Position numbers and translations under genes: made by a program
Assembly (NCBI GenBank): GCA_003241695.1
Contig: QFPN01000002.1
Coordinates: 496,001-560,000 of the forward strand
Reading direction: 5' to 3'
DNA length: 64,000 bases
Source: Ancylobacter novellus
Lineage (GTDB): Bacteria; Pseudomonadota; Alphaproteobacteria; Rhizobiales; Methylopilaceae
Shown: piece after piece, positions 9,271 to 17,906 of the stretch
How the letters are laid out: each line of letters starts with the position of its first letter
Numbering within the stretch: position 1 is the first letter of the stretch
Notes under the pieces: generated by a model
What the model saw: only the letters and a program-made list of their open reading frames with translations
What the model was told of the DNA's origin: nothing
Database searches by the model: none

Positions 9271-11213
9271 TCGTCGGCACGGCCGGCCACGTCGACCACG
9301 GCAAGTCCGCGCTCGTGCGCGCGCTGACGGGCGTCGACCCCGACCGGCTGAAGGAGGAGAAGGCGCGGGGCGTCTCGATCGATCTCGGCTTCGCTTATCT
9401 GCCGCGTCCGGACGGTTCCGTCCTCGGCTTCGTCGACGTGCCGGGACACGAACGTTTCGTCCGGAACATGCTGGCGGGCGCGAGCGGAATCGATCTCGCG
9501 CTGCTGGTGGTCGCCGCCGACGACGGTCCGATGCCGCAGACCCGCGAGCATCTCGCGATCGTCGATCTTCTCGGCGTGCGCCGGGGACTGGTCGCGCTGA
9601 CGAAATGCGACCTGGCCGACGACGCGAGGAAGCGCGAGGCGGAGAACCGGATCGCGGTGATGCTCGACGGCACGCGCTTCGAGGGCGCCGAGATCCTGCC
9701 GGTTTCGGTCGTGACCGGCGAGGGGCTGGAGGCGCTTCAGGCGCGGCTCGACGACCTCGCGGCCGAAGTCGCGACGCCTTCGGTCGAAGGCCGCTTCCGG
9801 CTGTCCGTCGACCGCTGCTTCACCCTCGCCGGCGCGGGAACCGTGGTGACCGGCTCCGTGCGCGACGGCGTGGTGCGGGTGGGCGACGCCGTGACGGTGT
9901 CGCCCTCGGGGATCGAGGCGCGTGTGCGCGCGATCCATGCGCAGAACAGGCCCGCGGCGGAGGGGAGGCCCGGCGAGCGCTGCGCGCTCAATCTCGCGGG
10001 CTCCGGCGTCTCGAAGGAGGCGATCGCGCGCGGCGACGTGGTGGGCGCGCCGGAACTCCATCGGCCGACCTCCCGGATCGACGTCGAACTCGCGATGCTG
10101 CCGAGCGAACCGAAGCCGTTCGGGCCATGGACGCCGGCGCGGCTCCATCACGGCGCGGCCGACGTCGCCGCGCGGCTGATCCCGCTCGAAGGCGAGGCGA
10201 TCACGCCGGGCGGAAAGGCGAGGGCGCAACTCGTGCTGGAACGGCCGATCGCCGCCGTGGCGCTCGACCGTTTCGTCCTTCGCGACACCAGCGGCGCGCG
10301 GACGGTCGCGGGCGGCCGGATCCTCGACCTTCGGGCGCCGGAACGCCGTCGCCGATCGCCCGAGCGACGCGCCCAGCTCGACGCGCTGGCGCGCGAGGAC
10401 CACGCCGAGGCGTTGGCCGCTCTGCTTGCGGCGGCGCCCCATGCGGTCGACCTCGACGGCTTCATGCGCGATCGCAACGTCGGTCCCGAAGCGGCCGGAC
10501 GCATGACGGAACTCGCAGGCGTGGTCAGGCTCGGGAGCCGCGGGGCCGCGGTCTCGCGGGAGACCTTCGCCGCCTTCGCTTCGGCGGCCGCCGAGGCGCT
10601 CGCCGCCTATCACGCCGACAACCCCGATCTGCAGGGCGTCGGCGCCGAGCGGCTGCGGCTGCAGGTGGAGCCGCGCCTGCCGGCGCCGGCCTTTCTGGCG
10701 GCGATCGCGGCTTTGCAAAGAGACGGGGCCGTCGCCGTCGAAGGCGCCTGGATCCGGCTGCCGGGCCACGTGGCGCGGCTGGCGCCGGCCGACGAGGCGG
10801 TCTGGGAGGACAGCGCGCCGCTGCTCGCGGGCGAAGCGCGTTTTCGGCCGCCGCGGGTGCGTGACATCGCGGGCGAGATCGGCGCCGACGAGGTCGACGT
10901 CCGTCGGACGCTGAAGCTCGTCAGTCGCCTCGGCCGGGTCGACGAGGTGGCGCACGACCATTTCTTCCTGCGCGGGACCGTCGCCGAAATGGTCGAGATC
11001 GCGGTCGACGTCGCGCAGCATGACGGGGTCGTCACCGCCGCGCGTTTCCGCGATCGTCTCGACAACGGCCGCAAGGTCGCGATTCAGATTCTTGAATTCT
11101 TCGACCGCCACGGCGTCACGATCCGCCGCGGCGACGAACGCCGCATCAACCGGCGACGGATCGACCTGTTCCGCCGCCGCGACGTGACCGGGACGGAAGG
11201 AGATCAGCCATGA
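9267..11213 (+). CDS. selB: Selenocysteine-specific elongation factor SelB
   Basis: A 648-residue translation GTPase that carries Sec-tRNA to the ribosome and binds the SECIS hairpin. G1 is G-H-V-D-H-G-K-S near residues 8-15, G3 is D-V-P-G-H-E-R-F, and the guanine motif is T-K-C-D. The C-terminal third holds the winged-helix repeats (E. coli SelB is 614 residues). It starts with GTG inside the stop of the preceding gene. A following gene overlaps its stop (ATGA). Confidence 0.97.
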   Translation: MIVGTAGHVDHGKSALVRALTGVDPDRLKEEKARGVSIDLGFAYLPRPDGSVLGFVDVPGHERFVRNMLAGASGIDLALLVVAADDGPMPQTREHLAIVDLLGVRRGLVALTKCDLADDARKREAENRIAVMLDGTRFEGAEILPVSVVTGEGLEALQARLDDLAAEVATPSVEGRFRLSVDRCFTLAGAGTVVTGSVRDGVVRVGDAVTVSPSGIEARVRAIHAQNRPAAEGRPGERCALNLAGSGVSKEAIARGDVVGAPELHRPTSRIDVELAMLPSEPKPFGPWTPARLHHGAADVAARLIPLEGEAITPGGKARAQLVLERPIAAVALDRFVLRDTSGARTVAGGRILDLRAPERRRRSPERRAQLDALAREDHAEALAALLAAAPHAVDLDGFMRDRNVGPEAAGRMTELAGVVRLGSRGAAVSRETFAAFASAAAEALAAYHADNPDLQGVGAERLRLQVEPRLPAPAFLAAIAALQRDGAVAVEGAWIRLPGHVARLAPADEAVWEDSAPLLAGEARFRPPRVRDIAGEIGADEVDVRRTLKLVSRLGRVDEVAHDHFFLRGTVAEMVEIAVDVAQHDGVVTAARFRDRLDNGRKVAIQILEFFDRHGVTIRRGDERRINRRRIDLFRRRDVTGTEGDQP

Positions 11214-11689
11214 CGCGCCACGCCGCCGCGCTGACCGCGCTCGAGGAGGCCGCCCGGCAGGCCGGCGCCGTCGAAACCGCCCGCCGAGAGGAGTTCGCCC
11301 GCGAGATCTTTCGCCTCGAGACCGAGCGACGGCAGGCCTACCGGCGACTGAGCTTTCTGTCGGCGCTCGTCGCCGCCGACGCCGGAGCGCCGGATCGCGA
11401 GGCCTCGCGCGCCGCGCAACGGGACGCCGCGGCCGACGAGCTGGAATGGGACGAGATCGACGCGAGCCGCGCCGTCGCGCTCGACGCCCTCGAGCCGCTC
11501 GCGGACGCCGTGCATGACGAGCGCGTTCTGGAGGCCGCCGAGCGCGCCGACGAAGGCGGCGACCGCGCCGCCGGCCTGCTGCTCGCGCTGTCGGCCTTCG
11601 AGGCGCGCTTCGAACAGGCTCGCGGCGGCGCGACGCTCGCCCAGGCTTTCGATCGCCACATGCCGGAGACGCCGCTTGTCGATTTCTGA
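11210..11689 (+). CDS. Uncharacterised helical protein of the sel operon
   Basis: A 159-residue, highly charged, Ala/Glu/Arg-rich protein predicted to be almost entirely helical, with a likely coiled coil around residues 20-60. There is no signal peptide, membrane segment or catalytic motif, and I do not recognise a family. It overlaps the selB stop by four bases (ATGA) and the next gene by 14 bases, so it is co-translated with selB. That coupling suggests a role in selenocysteine insertion or FDH maturation. Confidence 0.75.
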   Translation: MTRHAAALTALEEAARQAGAVETARREEFAREIFRLETERRQAYRRLSFLSALVAADAGAPDREASRAAQRDAAADELEWDEIDASRAVALDALEPLADAVHDERVLEAAERADEGGDRAAGLLLALSAFEARFEQARGGATLAQAFDRHMPETPLVDF

Positions 11690-12077
11690 CGAACCGTCGC
11701 CGACGCTCGATTTCGACGACTGGCTGAGGGCGGAGTTCGGTAGGACGAAAGGCTTCACCGCGCTGGTCGTTCTCGTCGAGATCACCGAAACCGACGCCCG
11801 GCCGGTCGCCTCCACGTTCTTTCACGTGATCGGCGACGAGGCCGGCTGGAAAGACGTCCGCCGCATGTTCGCGAGCGCGCCCGGCGGGTGGGACGGCGCG
11901 GTCTTTTTTCCGGCGACGTCGCGCGACGGCGGTCCTATGGAGGAGCCGCTGGCGCGCGTCGAGCTTCGAAGGGTCGAGGCGGAGATCGGCGACGACAGGC
12001 TGAGGATCAACGACGGCGCCTTCTTCGACCGCAAGGGACGCCGGATGCGCATCGACGAGGACGAGACCGCCGGATGA
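11676..12077 (+). CDS. Uncharacterised protein between selB and moeA (TTG start)
   Basis: A 133-residue soluble protein I do not recognise. It looks alpha/beta, with a hydrophobic strand T-A-L-V-V-L-V-E-I and a charged C-terminal tail. The TTG at 11676 is chosen because GGAG (11665-11668) lies 7 bases upstream and no later start has a comparable site. It overlaps the preceding gene by 14 bases, and moeA starts in its stop codon (ATGA). Conserved neighbours argue for a role in formate dehydrogenase production. Confidence 0.7.
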   Translation: MSISDEPSPTLDFDDWLRAEFGRTKGFTALVVLVEITETDARPVASTFFHVIGDEAGWKDVRRMFASAPGGWDGAVFFPATSRDGGPMEEPLARVELRRVEAEIGDDRLRINDGAFFDRKGRRMRIDEDETAG

Positions 12078-13351
12078 GCAAGACAGGCGCCGCCCTGCGC
12101 GAAGCGGACCCCTGCGCGGAACCCCGTTCGGGCAAGGACCGGCTTCTCGGCGTCGAAGACGCGCAGGCGCTCGCTGCGGCGCTCGTGACGGCGCCGGTCG
12201 GCGTCGAGCGTGCGGCGCTCGCCGGCCTCGGCGGACGGGTCTCGGCGGAAGACGTCGTGAGCCCCACGCCGCTTCCGCCCTTCGATCATTCCGCCATGGA
12301 CGGCTACGCCGTGGCGTCGTCGGGCCGCGAGCATGTCGTGCGGGCGCGGCTCGCGGCGGGCTCGGGCGGCGCGCGGGCGACGCTGATGCCCGGCGAGGCG
12401 GCGCGCATCATGACCGGCGCGCCCGTGCCGCCCGGCGCGGTCGCGGTCGTCATGCAGGAGCGCGTGTCGGCGTCCGGGGAGCGCATCCTGCTCGAAACGG
12501 CCGTGGAGCCCGGCGCAAACATTCGCCGTCGCGGCGAGGACGTTGCGGTCGGCGACGTCGTCGTGCCGGCCGGCGTGCGGCTCGACGCGCGTCACGTCGC
12601 GATCCTCGCGGCGGCGGGCGTCGCGGACATCGCCGTCCGGCGGCGGGCGGTCGTGGGGTTGATGTCGACCGGCGACGAACTGGTCCGCCCCGGCCGCCCG
12701 CTCGGGCCGGGGATGATCCATGACGCCAACCGCCCGATGCTCGCGGCTCTCCTCGCGCAGCCGGCCGTCGAGGCGGTCGATCTCGGCGTGGCTCCCGACG
12801 ACCGCGAGGAACTGGCCTCCCTCGTGGCCGACGCCGCCCTGCGCTGCGACATGATCGTGACGAGCGGCGCGACCTCGGTCGGCGAGGAGGATCATCTCGC
12901 CGCCGCCGTGCTCGCGGCTGGCGGCAGGCTCGATCTGGCGCGGGTCGCGATCAAGCCGGGCAAGCCCGTGATCGCAGGCCATGTCGGACGGGCCGTCCTG
13001 ATCGGTCTGCCCGGAAATCCCTTCGCGGCGCTCGTCGCGTGGCTGCTGGTCGGGCGGGTGGCGCTCGAGCGGCTGGCGGGCCTCGCGCCGAAGCCGCTCG
13101 CGCCGCTGTCGGCGCTGGCCGGCTTCTCCCAGAAGGGTCCGGGCGGACGCACCGAGTTCGCGCCGGCGAAGCTCGTCGGCGTCGGGAAGGGCGGCCTGCC
13201 GGTGATCGAGAAGCTCGGCCGCGGCGGATCGGCCCGCCTCGCCCCGCTCATCGCCGCCGACGGTCTCGCGGTGATCGCCGCGGGGCGGGACGAGGTGCGC
13301 AAGGGCGATATGGTCGGCTTCCTGCCGTTCGAGGCGGCCGCCGAACTCTGA
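12074..13351 (+). CDS. moeA: Molybdopterin molybdenumtransferase (MoeA family)
   Basis: A 425-residue MoeA that inserts molybdate into adenylated molybdopterin, a step needed for the FDH cofactor. Family motifs run in order: D-H-S-A-M-D-G-Y-A, M-T-G-A-P-V-P-P-G-A, S-T-G-D-E-L, S-G-A-T-S-V-G-E-E-D and G-L-P-G-N-P. Length fits (E. coli 411). It is the last gene of the plus-strand fdo-sel run and converges on opgH with only 9 bases between the stops. It may be a dedicated copy, with a housekeeping moeA elsewhere. Confidence 0.95.
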   Translation: MSKTGAALREADPCAEPRSGKDRLLGVEDAQALAAALVTAPVGVERAALAGLGGRVSAEDVVSPTPLPPFDHSAMDGYAVASSGREHVVRARLAAGSGGARATLMPGEAARIMTGAPVPPGAVAVVMQERVSASGERILLETAVEPGANIRRRGEDVAVGDVVVPAGVRLDARHVAILAAAGVADIAVRRRAVVGLMSTGDELVRPGRPLGPGMIHDANRPMLAALLAQPAVEAVDLGVAPDDREELASLVADAALRCDMIVTSGATSVGEEDHLAAAVLAAGGRLDLARVAIKPGKPVIAGHVGRAVLIGLPGNPFAALVAWLLVGRVALERLAGLAPKPLAPLSALAGFSQKGPGGRTEFAPAKLVGVGKGGLPVIEKLGRGGSARLAPLIAADGLAVIAAGRDEVRKGDMVGFLPFEAAAEL

Positions 13352-13360
13352 CCGCCGCTC

Positions 13361-15499
13361 TCAGGCTTCCGCGCGCTTCAGCTTCACCGCCATCGCGAGC
13401 AGCGCGCGGTCCTGGAAGACGATCGCCTTCTCCTTCGCCGTGAGCCAGGAGAGGGCCTCCGTCAGCGTCTCGGCCTCGCTGAGCTTGGCCGCCGCCATCA
13501 CCCTCTCCTGCTCGATCTGGCCGCGCGGACGGTGCGCCGCCACGGGCAGCATCCGCTCGTGGGCCCGAAGCAGGTCCGGATCGGCGCTCAGGGCCTCGAG
13601 CCCGTCGCCCTCGTCGACGCCGAGCGCCGCCAGCCTGCGGCCGTTCTCGCGCGCCGCGACCGCGATCGGCGGCATCTCGGTCTCCTCCGGGATCATCATC
13701 AGGCCGAGTCGCTTGAGGAACAGGCCTGAGGCCAGATGGCCCGAGAGCCACGACAGCGGGATCGCGAGCAGGAGGCCCGCGATCGTCGGCGACATCCAGC
13801 CGGCGAGCGAGGGCGCGATCATGAGCGCGGTGACGAGCGTCACGGCGCCGAGAACCGTATGCCACTGGTGCCGGCGGACGATGTCGCCGAAGGGGATCGA
13901 GCCGTCGTCGCGCCGCTGTGGGTTCCAGCCCGTCGCCTTGCCGGCGAGGATCTGGAACACGGAGCCGGACTGCACGAGCATCATGATCGGCGCGAACAGC
14001 GACGACAGCACGATCTCGATGATCGCCGAGACGAGGATCCTGAACGTCCCGCCGCTGCCCCGCCGCGACCGCCGGTTCAGGATATGGATGATCAGGCCGA
14101 AGAACTTCGGGGCGATCAGGATCGCCATGGTCACGCCGAACAGCGCGAGCGCTCGCTCGGCGTCGAAGCGCGGCCAGGCGGGAAACAGCGCGAACTCGTC
14201 GGTGAAATATTCCGGCCGGATGAACTTCGACTGCAAAGCGAGCGCGATGCCGCAGAGCAGCATGAACATCCAGAACGGCGAGGCGAGGTAGGAGAAAATG
14301 CCGTTCAGGAAATGCTGGCGGCTGAGAGGATAGAGCCCGCGCGTGCCGAGCAGGGCGGTGTGCTGGAGGTTGCCCTGGCACCAGCGGCGGTCGCGCTGCG
14401 ACAGGTCGATCAGCGAGGGCGGGCTCTCCTCGTAGGAACCCTCGATCCGCGGGAGCATGTAGACCGCCCAGCCCTTGCGCCGGATCAGCGCCGCCTCGAC
14501 AAAGTCGTGGCTCATGATGAGGCCGCCGAACGGCGGGGAGCCCTTCAGGTCCGGCAGGCCGCCGCCTTCCGCGAACGCCTTCATGCGGATGATGGCGTTG
14601 TGGCCCCAATAGTTGCCGTCCCGCCCGTACCAGACCGCGATGCCGGCGGCGATGACCGGCCCGTAGACGCGGCTCGCGAACTGCTGGACGCGCGCGAACA
14701 GCGTGTTGCGGTTGATGACGAGCGGCAGCGTCTGGATGACGCCGGCGTCGGGATCGGCCTCCATGGCGGCCGCGAGCGCGACGACGGCGTGCCCGGTCAT
14801 GAGGCTGTCGGCGTCGAAGATGACCATGTGGTCGTAAGCCGCGCCCCAGCGGGTGACGAAATCCTCGATGTTGCCGGCCTTGCGGCGATGGTTCTTGGCG
14901 CGGCGGCGATAATAGACGCGGGCGTCCGGCCCGAGCGTCTCGCGCAGCGCGAGAAAGGCGCGTTCCTCGGCGATCCAGACGTCGGGGTCGGTCGTGTCGG
15001 AGACGAGGAAGCAGTCGAAGTGATCGGCGAAGCCGAGCTTCGCGACATCCTCGTACACCGCCTGTATCGCCCCGAAGACGCGGCTCGGCTGCTCGTTGTA
15101 GATCGGCATGACGAGAGCGTTGCGCGACGAGAGCGTTTCGGGCGCCGCCGGCGTCTCGATCGCCGGTTTGCCGAGCAGGGCGAAGAAGCCGACGATCGCG
15201 CTCGCGAAGGCGAGGGCGATCCAGGAGAAGTTGACGAGGAACAGCGCGAGCAGCGCCCATTCCAGCACCGTGACGCCGCCGACCTCGACGACGCGGTACA
15301 TTTCGCGGCCGCCGAGCGCGATCGCGACCGCGAGGCTGCCGAACACGAAGATCCGGCTCGCCCAAGGCGTCTTCCAGAGCTTCGGCGCGACAAGCGGCCG
15401 GACCTCGTCCTTCGACCAGCGCGAGAGCGGCTGGGTCGGCATGGCCAGCGGCGCCTCGGGGGGCATCGCCGGGCGTTCGTTCACGATCGTTTCGTTCAC
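13361..15499 (-). CDS. opgH: Glucans biosynthesis glucosyltransferase H
   Basis: An inner-membrane family 2 glycosyltransferase that polymerises the beta-glucan backbone of osmoregulated periplasmic glucans from UDP-glucose. About 712 residues. Two N-terminal membrane helices precede the cytosolic GT domain with D-A-D-S, S-H-D-F-V-E and Q-R-D-R-R-W (the QxxRW motif); several C-terminal helices follow. The GTG at 15497-15499 overlaps the opgG stop (GTGA), so the two are translationally coupled. Confidence 0.93.
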   Translation of the reverse strand: MNETIVNERPAMPPEAPLAMPTQPLSRWSKDEVRPLVAPKLWKTPWASRIFVFGSLAVAIALGGREMYRVVEVGGVTVLEWALLALFLVNFSWIALAFASAIVGFFALLGKPAIETPAAPETLSSRNALVMPIYNEQPSRVFGAIQAVYEDVAKLGFADHFDCFLVSDTTDPDVWIAEERAFLALRETLGPDARVYYRRRAKNHRRKAGNIEDFVTRWGAAYDHMVIFDADSLMTGHAVVALAAAMEADPDAGVIQTLPLVINRNTLFARVQQFASRVYGPVIAAGIAVWYGRDGNYWGHNAIIRMKAFAEGGGLPDLKGSPPFGGLIMSHDFVEAALIRRKGWAVYMLPRIEGSYEESPPSLIDLSQRDRRWCQGNLQHTALLGTRGLYPLSRQHFLNGIFSYLASPFWMFMLLCGIALALQSKFIRPEYFTDEFALFPAWPRFDAERALALFGVTMAILIAPKFFGLIIHILNRRSRRGSGGTFRILVSAIIEIVLSSLFAPIMMLVQSGSVFQILAGKATGWNPQRRDDGSIPFGDIVRRHQWHTVLGAVTLVTALMIAPSLAGWMSPTIAGLLLAIPLSWLSGHLASGLFLKRLGLMMIPEETEMPPIAVAARENGRRLAALGVDEGDGLEALSADPDLLRAHERMLPVAAHRPRGQIEQERVMAAAKLSEAETLTEALSWLTAKEKAIVFQDRALLAMAVKLKRAEA

Positions 15500-17034
15500 T
15501 CGGTCCACCGGTAGAGCCAGGTCTCGCCGATCCGGCCCTGGTCGCCTTCGAGAACGAGCCGAAGCTCGCACAGGTCCTCGTTGCCGGGGTCGAGCGTGAA
15601 GCTCACGCGATAGCCCTTGATTTCGGGATTGGCGAGGCCGCTCACGTCCCTGATCTCGCCCTTGGAGGTCGAGACGTTGGGCTTGATCGCGCCCGCCCGC
15701 GTCGGATCTGCCACGGCGTCGCCGGCGAAATCGACCAGGAAACGCCGGCGCCGGCCGCCGGCTGAGCCCGATGAGGTGTTCACGACGATCGCGCCTGCGG
15801 CGCGGTCGGGCGGCGACCAGCACCACTGCATGCGATAGGCCATCGAGAAGGGGCCGCCCGGCTGGATCGGATCCTTCGGCCGCCAGTAGGCGACGACGTT
15901 CTCGTTGATGTCGGTGTCGGTCGGGATCTCGAGGAGCTGGAACTGGCCTTCGCCCCAGTCCCCGATCGGCTGCACCCAGACGCTCGGCATGCGGTCGTAG
16001 CGGCGGCCGAGATCGTTGTAGGGCTGGAAGCCGCGCTGGCGCTGCAGCAGGCCGAAACCCTTCGGGTTGCGGTCGCCGAACACGCTGATCTGGAGGTCGC
16101 TCGGATTGGCGAGCGGCCGCCACACCCATTCGTCGTTGCCGGTCCACATCTGCAGGCCGTCGGCGCGGTGCACCTGGCCACGGACGTCGTCGACGCCGAC
16201 CCGGTCGTTCGGGCCGAACAGGAACATCGATGTCATCGGCGCCACGCCGACATGACCGAGCGCCTCGCGCGGGAACAGCGTCAGCTCCACGTCGACGACG
16301 GTGATCTCGCCGGGCCGGATGGTGAAGCGATAGGCCCCGGTGGTGCGCCGGCTGTCGAGCAGCGCATGGACGACGAGGCCGTTGGCGCCGGGCGCCGGAC
16401 GCTCGATCCAGAGCGTGCGGAACAGCGGGAACTCCTCGCCGTTCGGCTCGCCGACGTCGATCGCGAGCCCCCTCGCGGACGCCCCGAAGATCTGGCCGCG
16501 GGCGATCGCGCGGAAGATGGTCGCGCCCTGGAACGTCAGGAAGTCCCGAAGCTCCTCCGGCCGGTCGAGCGCGGTCCGGGCGGTGAAGCCCGACAGTGGA
16601 AACGGTTTTTCGGCCGGCGGCTTGGGCGCCTTGCCGAAATCGAACCAGTCGGCGTCGTCCGGCAGCATGCGGACGACGTCGTCTTCGATCACGGCGACCC
16701 GGATCGGAGACCGGTAGATGAAGCCGCCGGGCAGCAGGTCGAGCGCGAAGCCGCGGTTTTCATCCTGCCACAAGGCGCGATCCGGCTTCATGCGGATCGT
16801 GCGGAACACGTCCTGGGGAAGGTCGGAGAACCCGTTCGGGAGAAAGCCCTTCGGCGCCTCGTAGCCGGCCGAAGCGAGCGCTTTCGCCTGCTCGACGAGG
16901 GCGTCCGTCGAAAAGGCCGCGCCGTCGGTCTGCAGGTCGGGGGGCGTCGGCGCCGCCGGACGCTCCTGCGCGCGCGCCGTTCCGGCCGCGAGGGCGACTG
17001 CGGCCGCTCCGGATAGGAAGTCCCTACGGTTCAT
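15496..17034 (-). CDS. opgG: Periplasmic glucan biosynthesis protein (MdoG/OpgD family)
   Basis: A 512-residue periplasmic protein required to finish or release osmoregulated glucans. The N-terminus M-N-R-R-D-F-L followed by an Ala-rich hydrophobic stretch ending A-R-A looks like a Tat signal, which in E. coli is a feature of OpgD rather than OpgG. The remainder matches the MdoG beta-sandwich family (for example F-P-L-S-G-F-T-A-R and Y-R-M-Q-W). It is followed immediately by opgH in the same operon. G versus D paralogue cannot be settled here. Confidence 0.93.
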   Translation of the reverse strand: MNRRDFLSGAAAVALAAGTARAQERPAAPTPPDLQTDGAAFSTDALVEQAKALASAGYEAPKGFLPNGFSDLPQDVFRTIRMKPDRALWQDENRGFALDLLPGGFIYRSPIRVAVIEDDVVRMLPDDADWFDFGKAPKPPAEKPFPLSGFTARTALDRPEELRDFLTFQGATIFRAIARGQIFGASARGLAIDVGEPNGEEFPLFRTLWIERPAPGANGLVVHALLDSRRTTGAYRFTIRPGEITVVDVELTLFPREALGHVGVAPMTSMFLFGPNDRVGVDDVRGQVHRADGLQMWTGNDEWVWRPLANPSDLQISVFGDRNPKGFGLLQRQRGFQPYNDLGRRYDRMPSVWVQPIGDWGEGQFQLLEIPTDTDINENVVAYWRPKDPIQPGGPFSMAYRMQWCWSPPDRAAGAIVVNTSSGSAGGRRRRFLVDFAGDAVADPTRAGAIKPNVSTSKGEIRDVSGLANPEIKGYRVSFTLDPGNEDLCELRLVLEGDQGRIGETWLYRWTE

Positions 17035-17145
17035 GACGCGGGCGGCCGGCCGGACGCCGGTGCGAAAGCAATCATGGGCGCAACATGTCGCGAAAGGCGG
17101 GCAAAGCCAGAGGTCTGGAACGGCGAACTCCGACCTGGCGCCGGG

Positions 17146-17769
17146 TCAGGGTCGTCCAAGCGGGTCGCCAGCATAGGTCGTGGTATCGCAGGCGAGACCT
17201 TCGTCCGCAAGGGCGGCGCAGGCGCGATCGGCCTCGGCGCGGGTCGCGAACGGGCCGGCAACGAGGTCGAAGACGTTGGGCGCCTCGGCCGAGCGCTGGG
17301 CGCGGGGACTGAGTTTTCCGAGCTGTTGCGGATAGCGCGCCGACAACGCCGTCCAGCGGCGACGGATTGCGTCGTATGAGGCGTCCGGCCCCAGCATGAG
17401 CCCGAAGCCCTTGGCGTCGGTCCGGCCCTCCGTCCAGGGGGCGGGTTTGGAACGTCCGACCGAGCCGGTGGTTTCCGGCGCCGAGGACGCCTGCGAGGCG
17501 AACTTCATTGCGCCGAAGGATCGCTCGAGCGACGCGAGCCGTCCGGCCAGGGCGTCGCGCTCCCCGACGAGCCGCGCGACGTCGCGCTGGAGGGAAGCGT
17601 CGCTCGACGCCGAGATCAGTCTCTCTTCCTTCGCAACCTGATGCGAGCGCACGACAGTCGCTCCCGCGCCGATCAGCGCGACCGCCATGAGCGCGCCCCA
17701 CACCACGGCGGGCGTTGCCGGAGAGAGCGTCGGAACCTCCACTTCCTCCTCGTACGGACTGCGGTTCAC
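17146..17769 (-). CDS. Membrane-anchored SPOR-like protein
   Basis: A 207-residue protein with a short acidic cytosolic N-terminus, one membrane helix near residues 20-38, a coiled-coil stretch (about 50-80), a low-complexity linker and a C-terminal domain ending F-D-L-V-A-G-P-F-A-T-R-A-E-A-D. The C-terminal domain resembles SPOR domains, which bind denuded septal peptidoglycan. The GTG start at 17769 gives the clean topology. It is transcribed away from glmU. Specific function unknown. Confidence 0.75.
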   Translation of the reverse strand: MNRSPYEEEVEVPTLSPATPAVVWGALMAVALIGAGATVVRSHQVAKEERLISASSDASLQRDVARLVGERDALAGRLASLERSFGAMKFASQASSAPETTGSVGRSKPAPWTEGRTDAKGFGLMLGPDASYDAIRRRWTALSARYPQQLGKLSPRAQRSAEAPNVFDLVAGPFATRAEADRACAALADEGLACDTTTYAGDPLGRP

Positions 17770-17906
17770 GCGGCGCTCCAAAAATCTACTGCGCGAGAGA
17801 CGATAACTGAGTCGCGACCTGCGCGCCCCGACCGCCCATTGCAGCGCGCGACGTGAAAGGCCACTGTCGCGCGCCTTTCGCATCGCACCGCATTTTCGAG
17901 CCCGAC

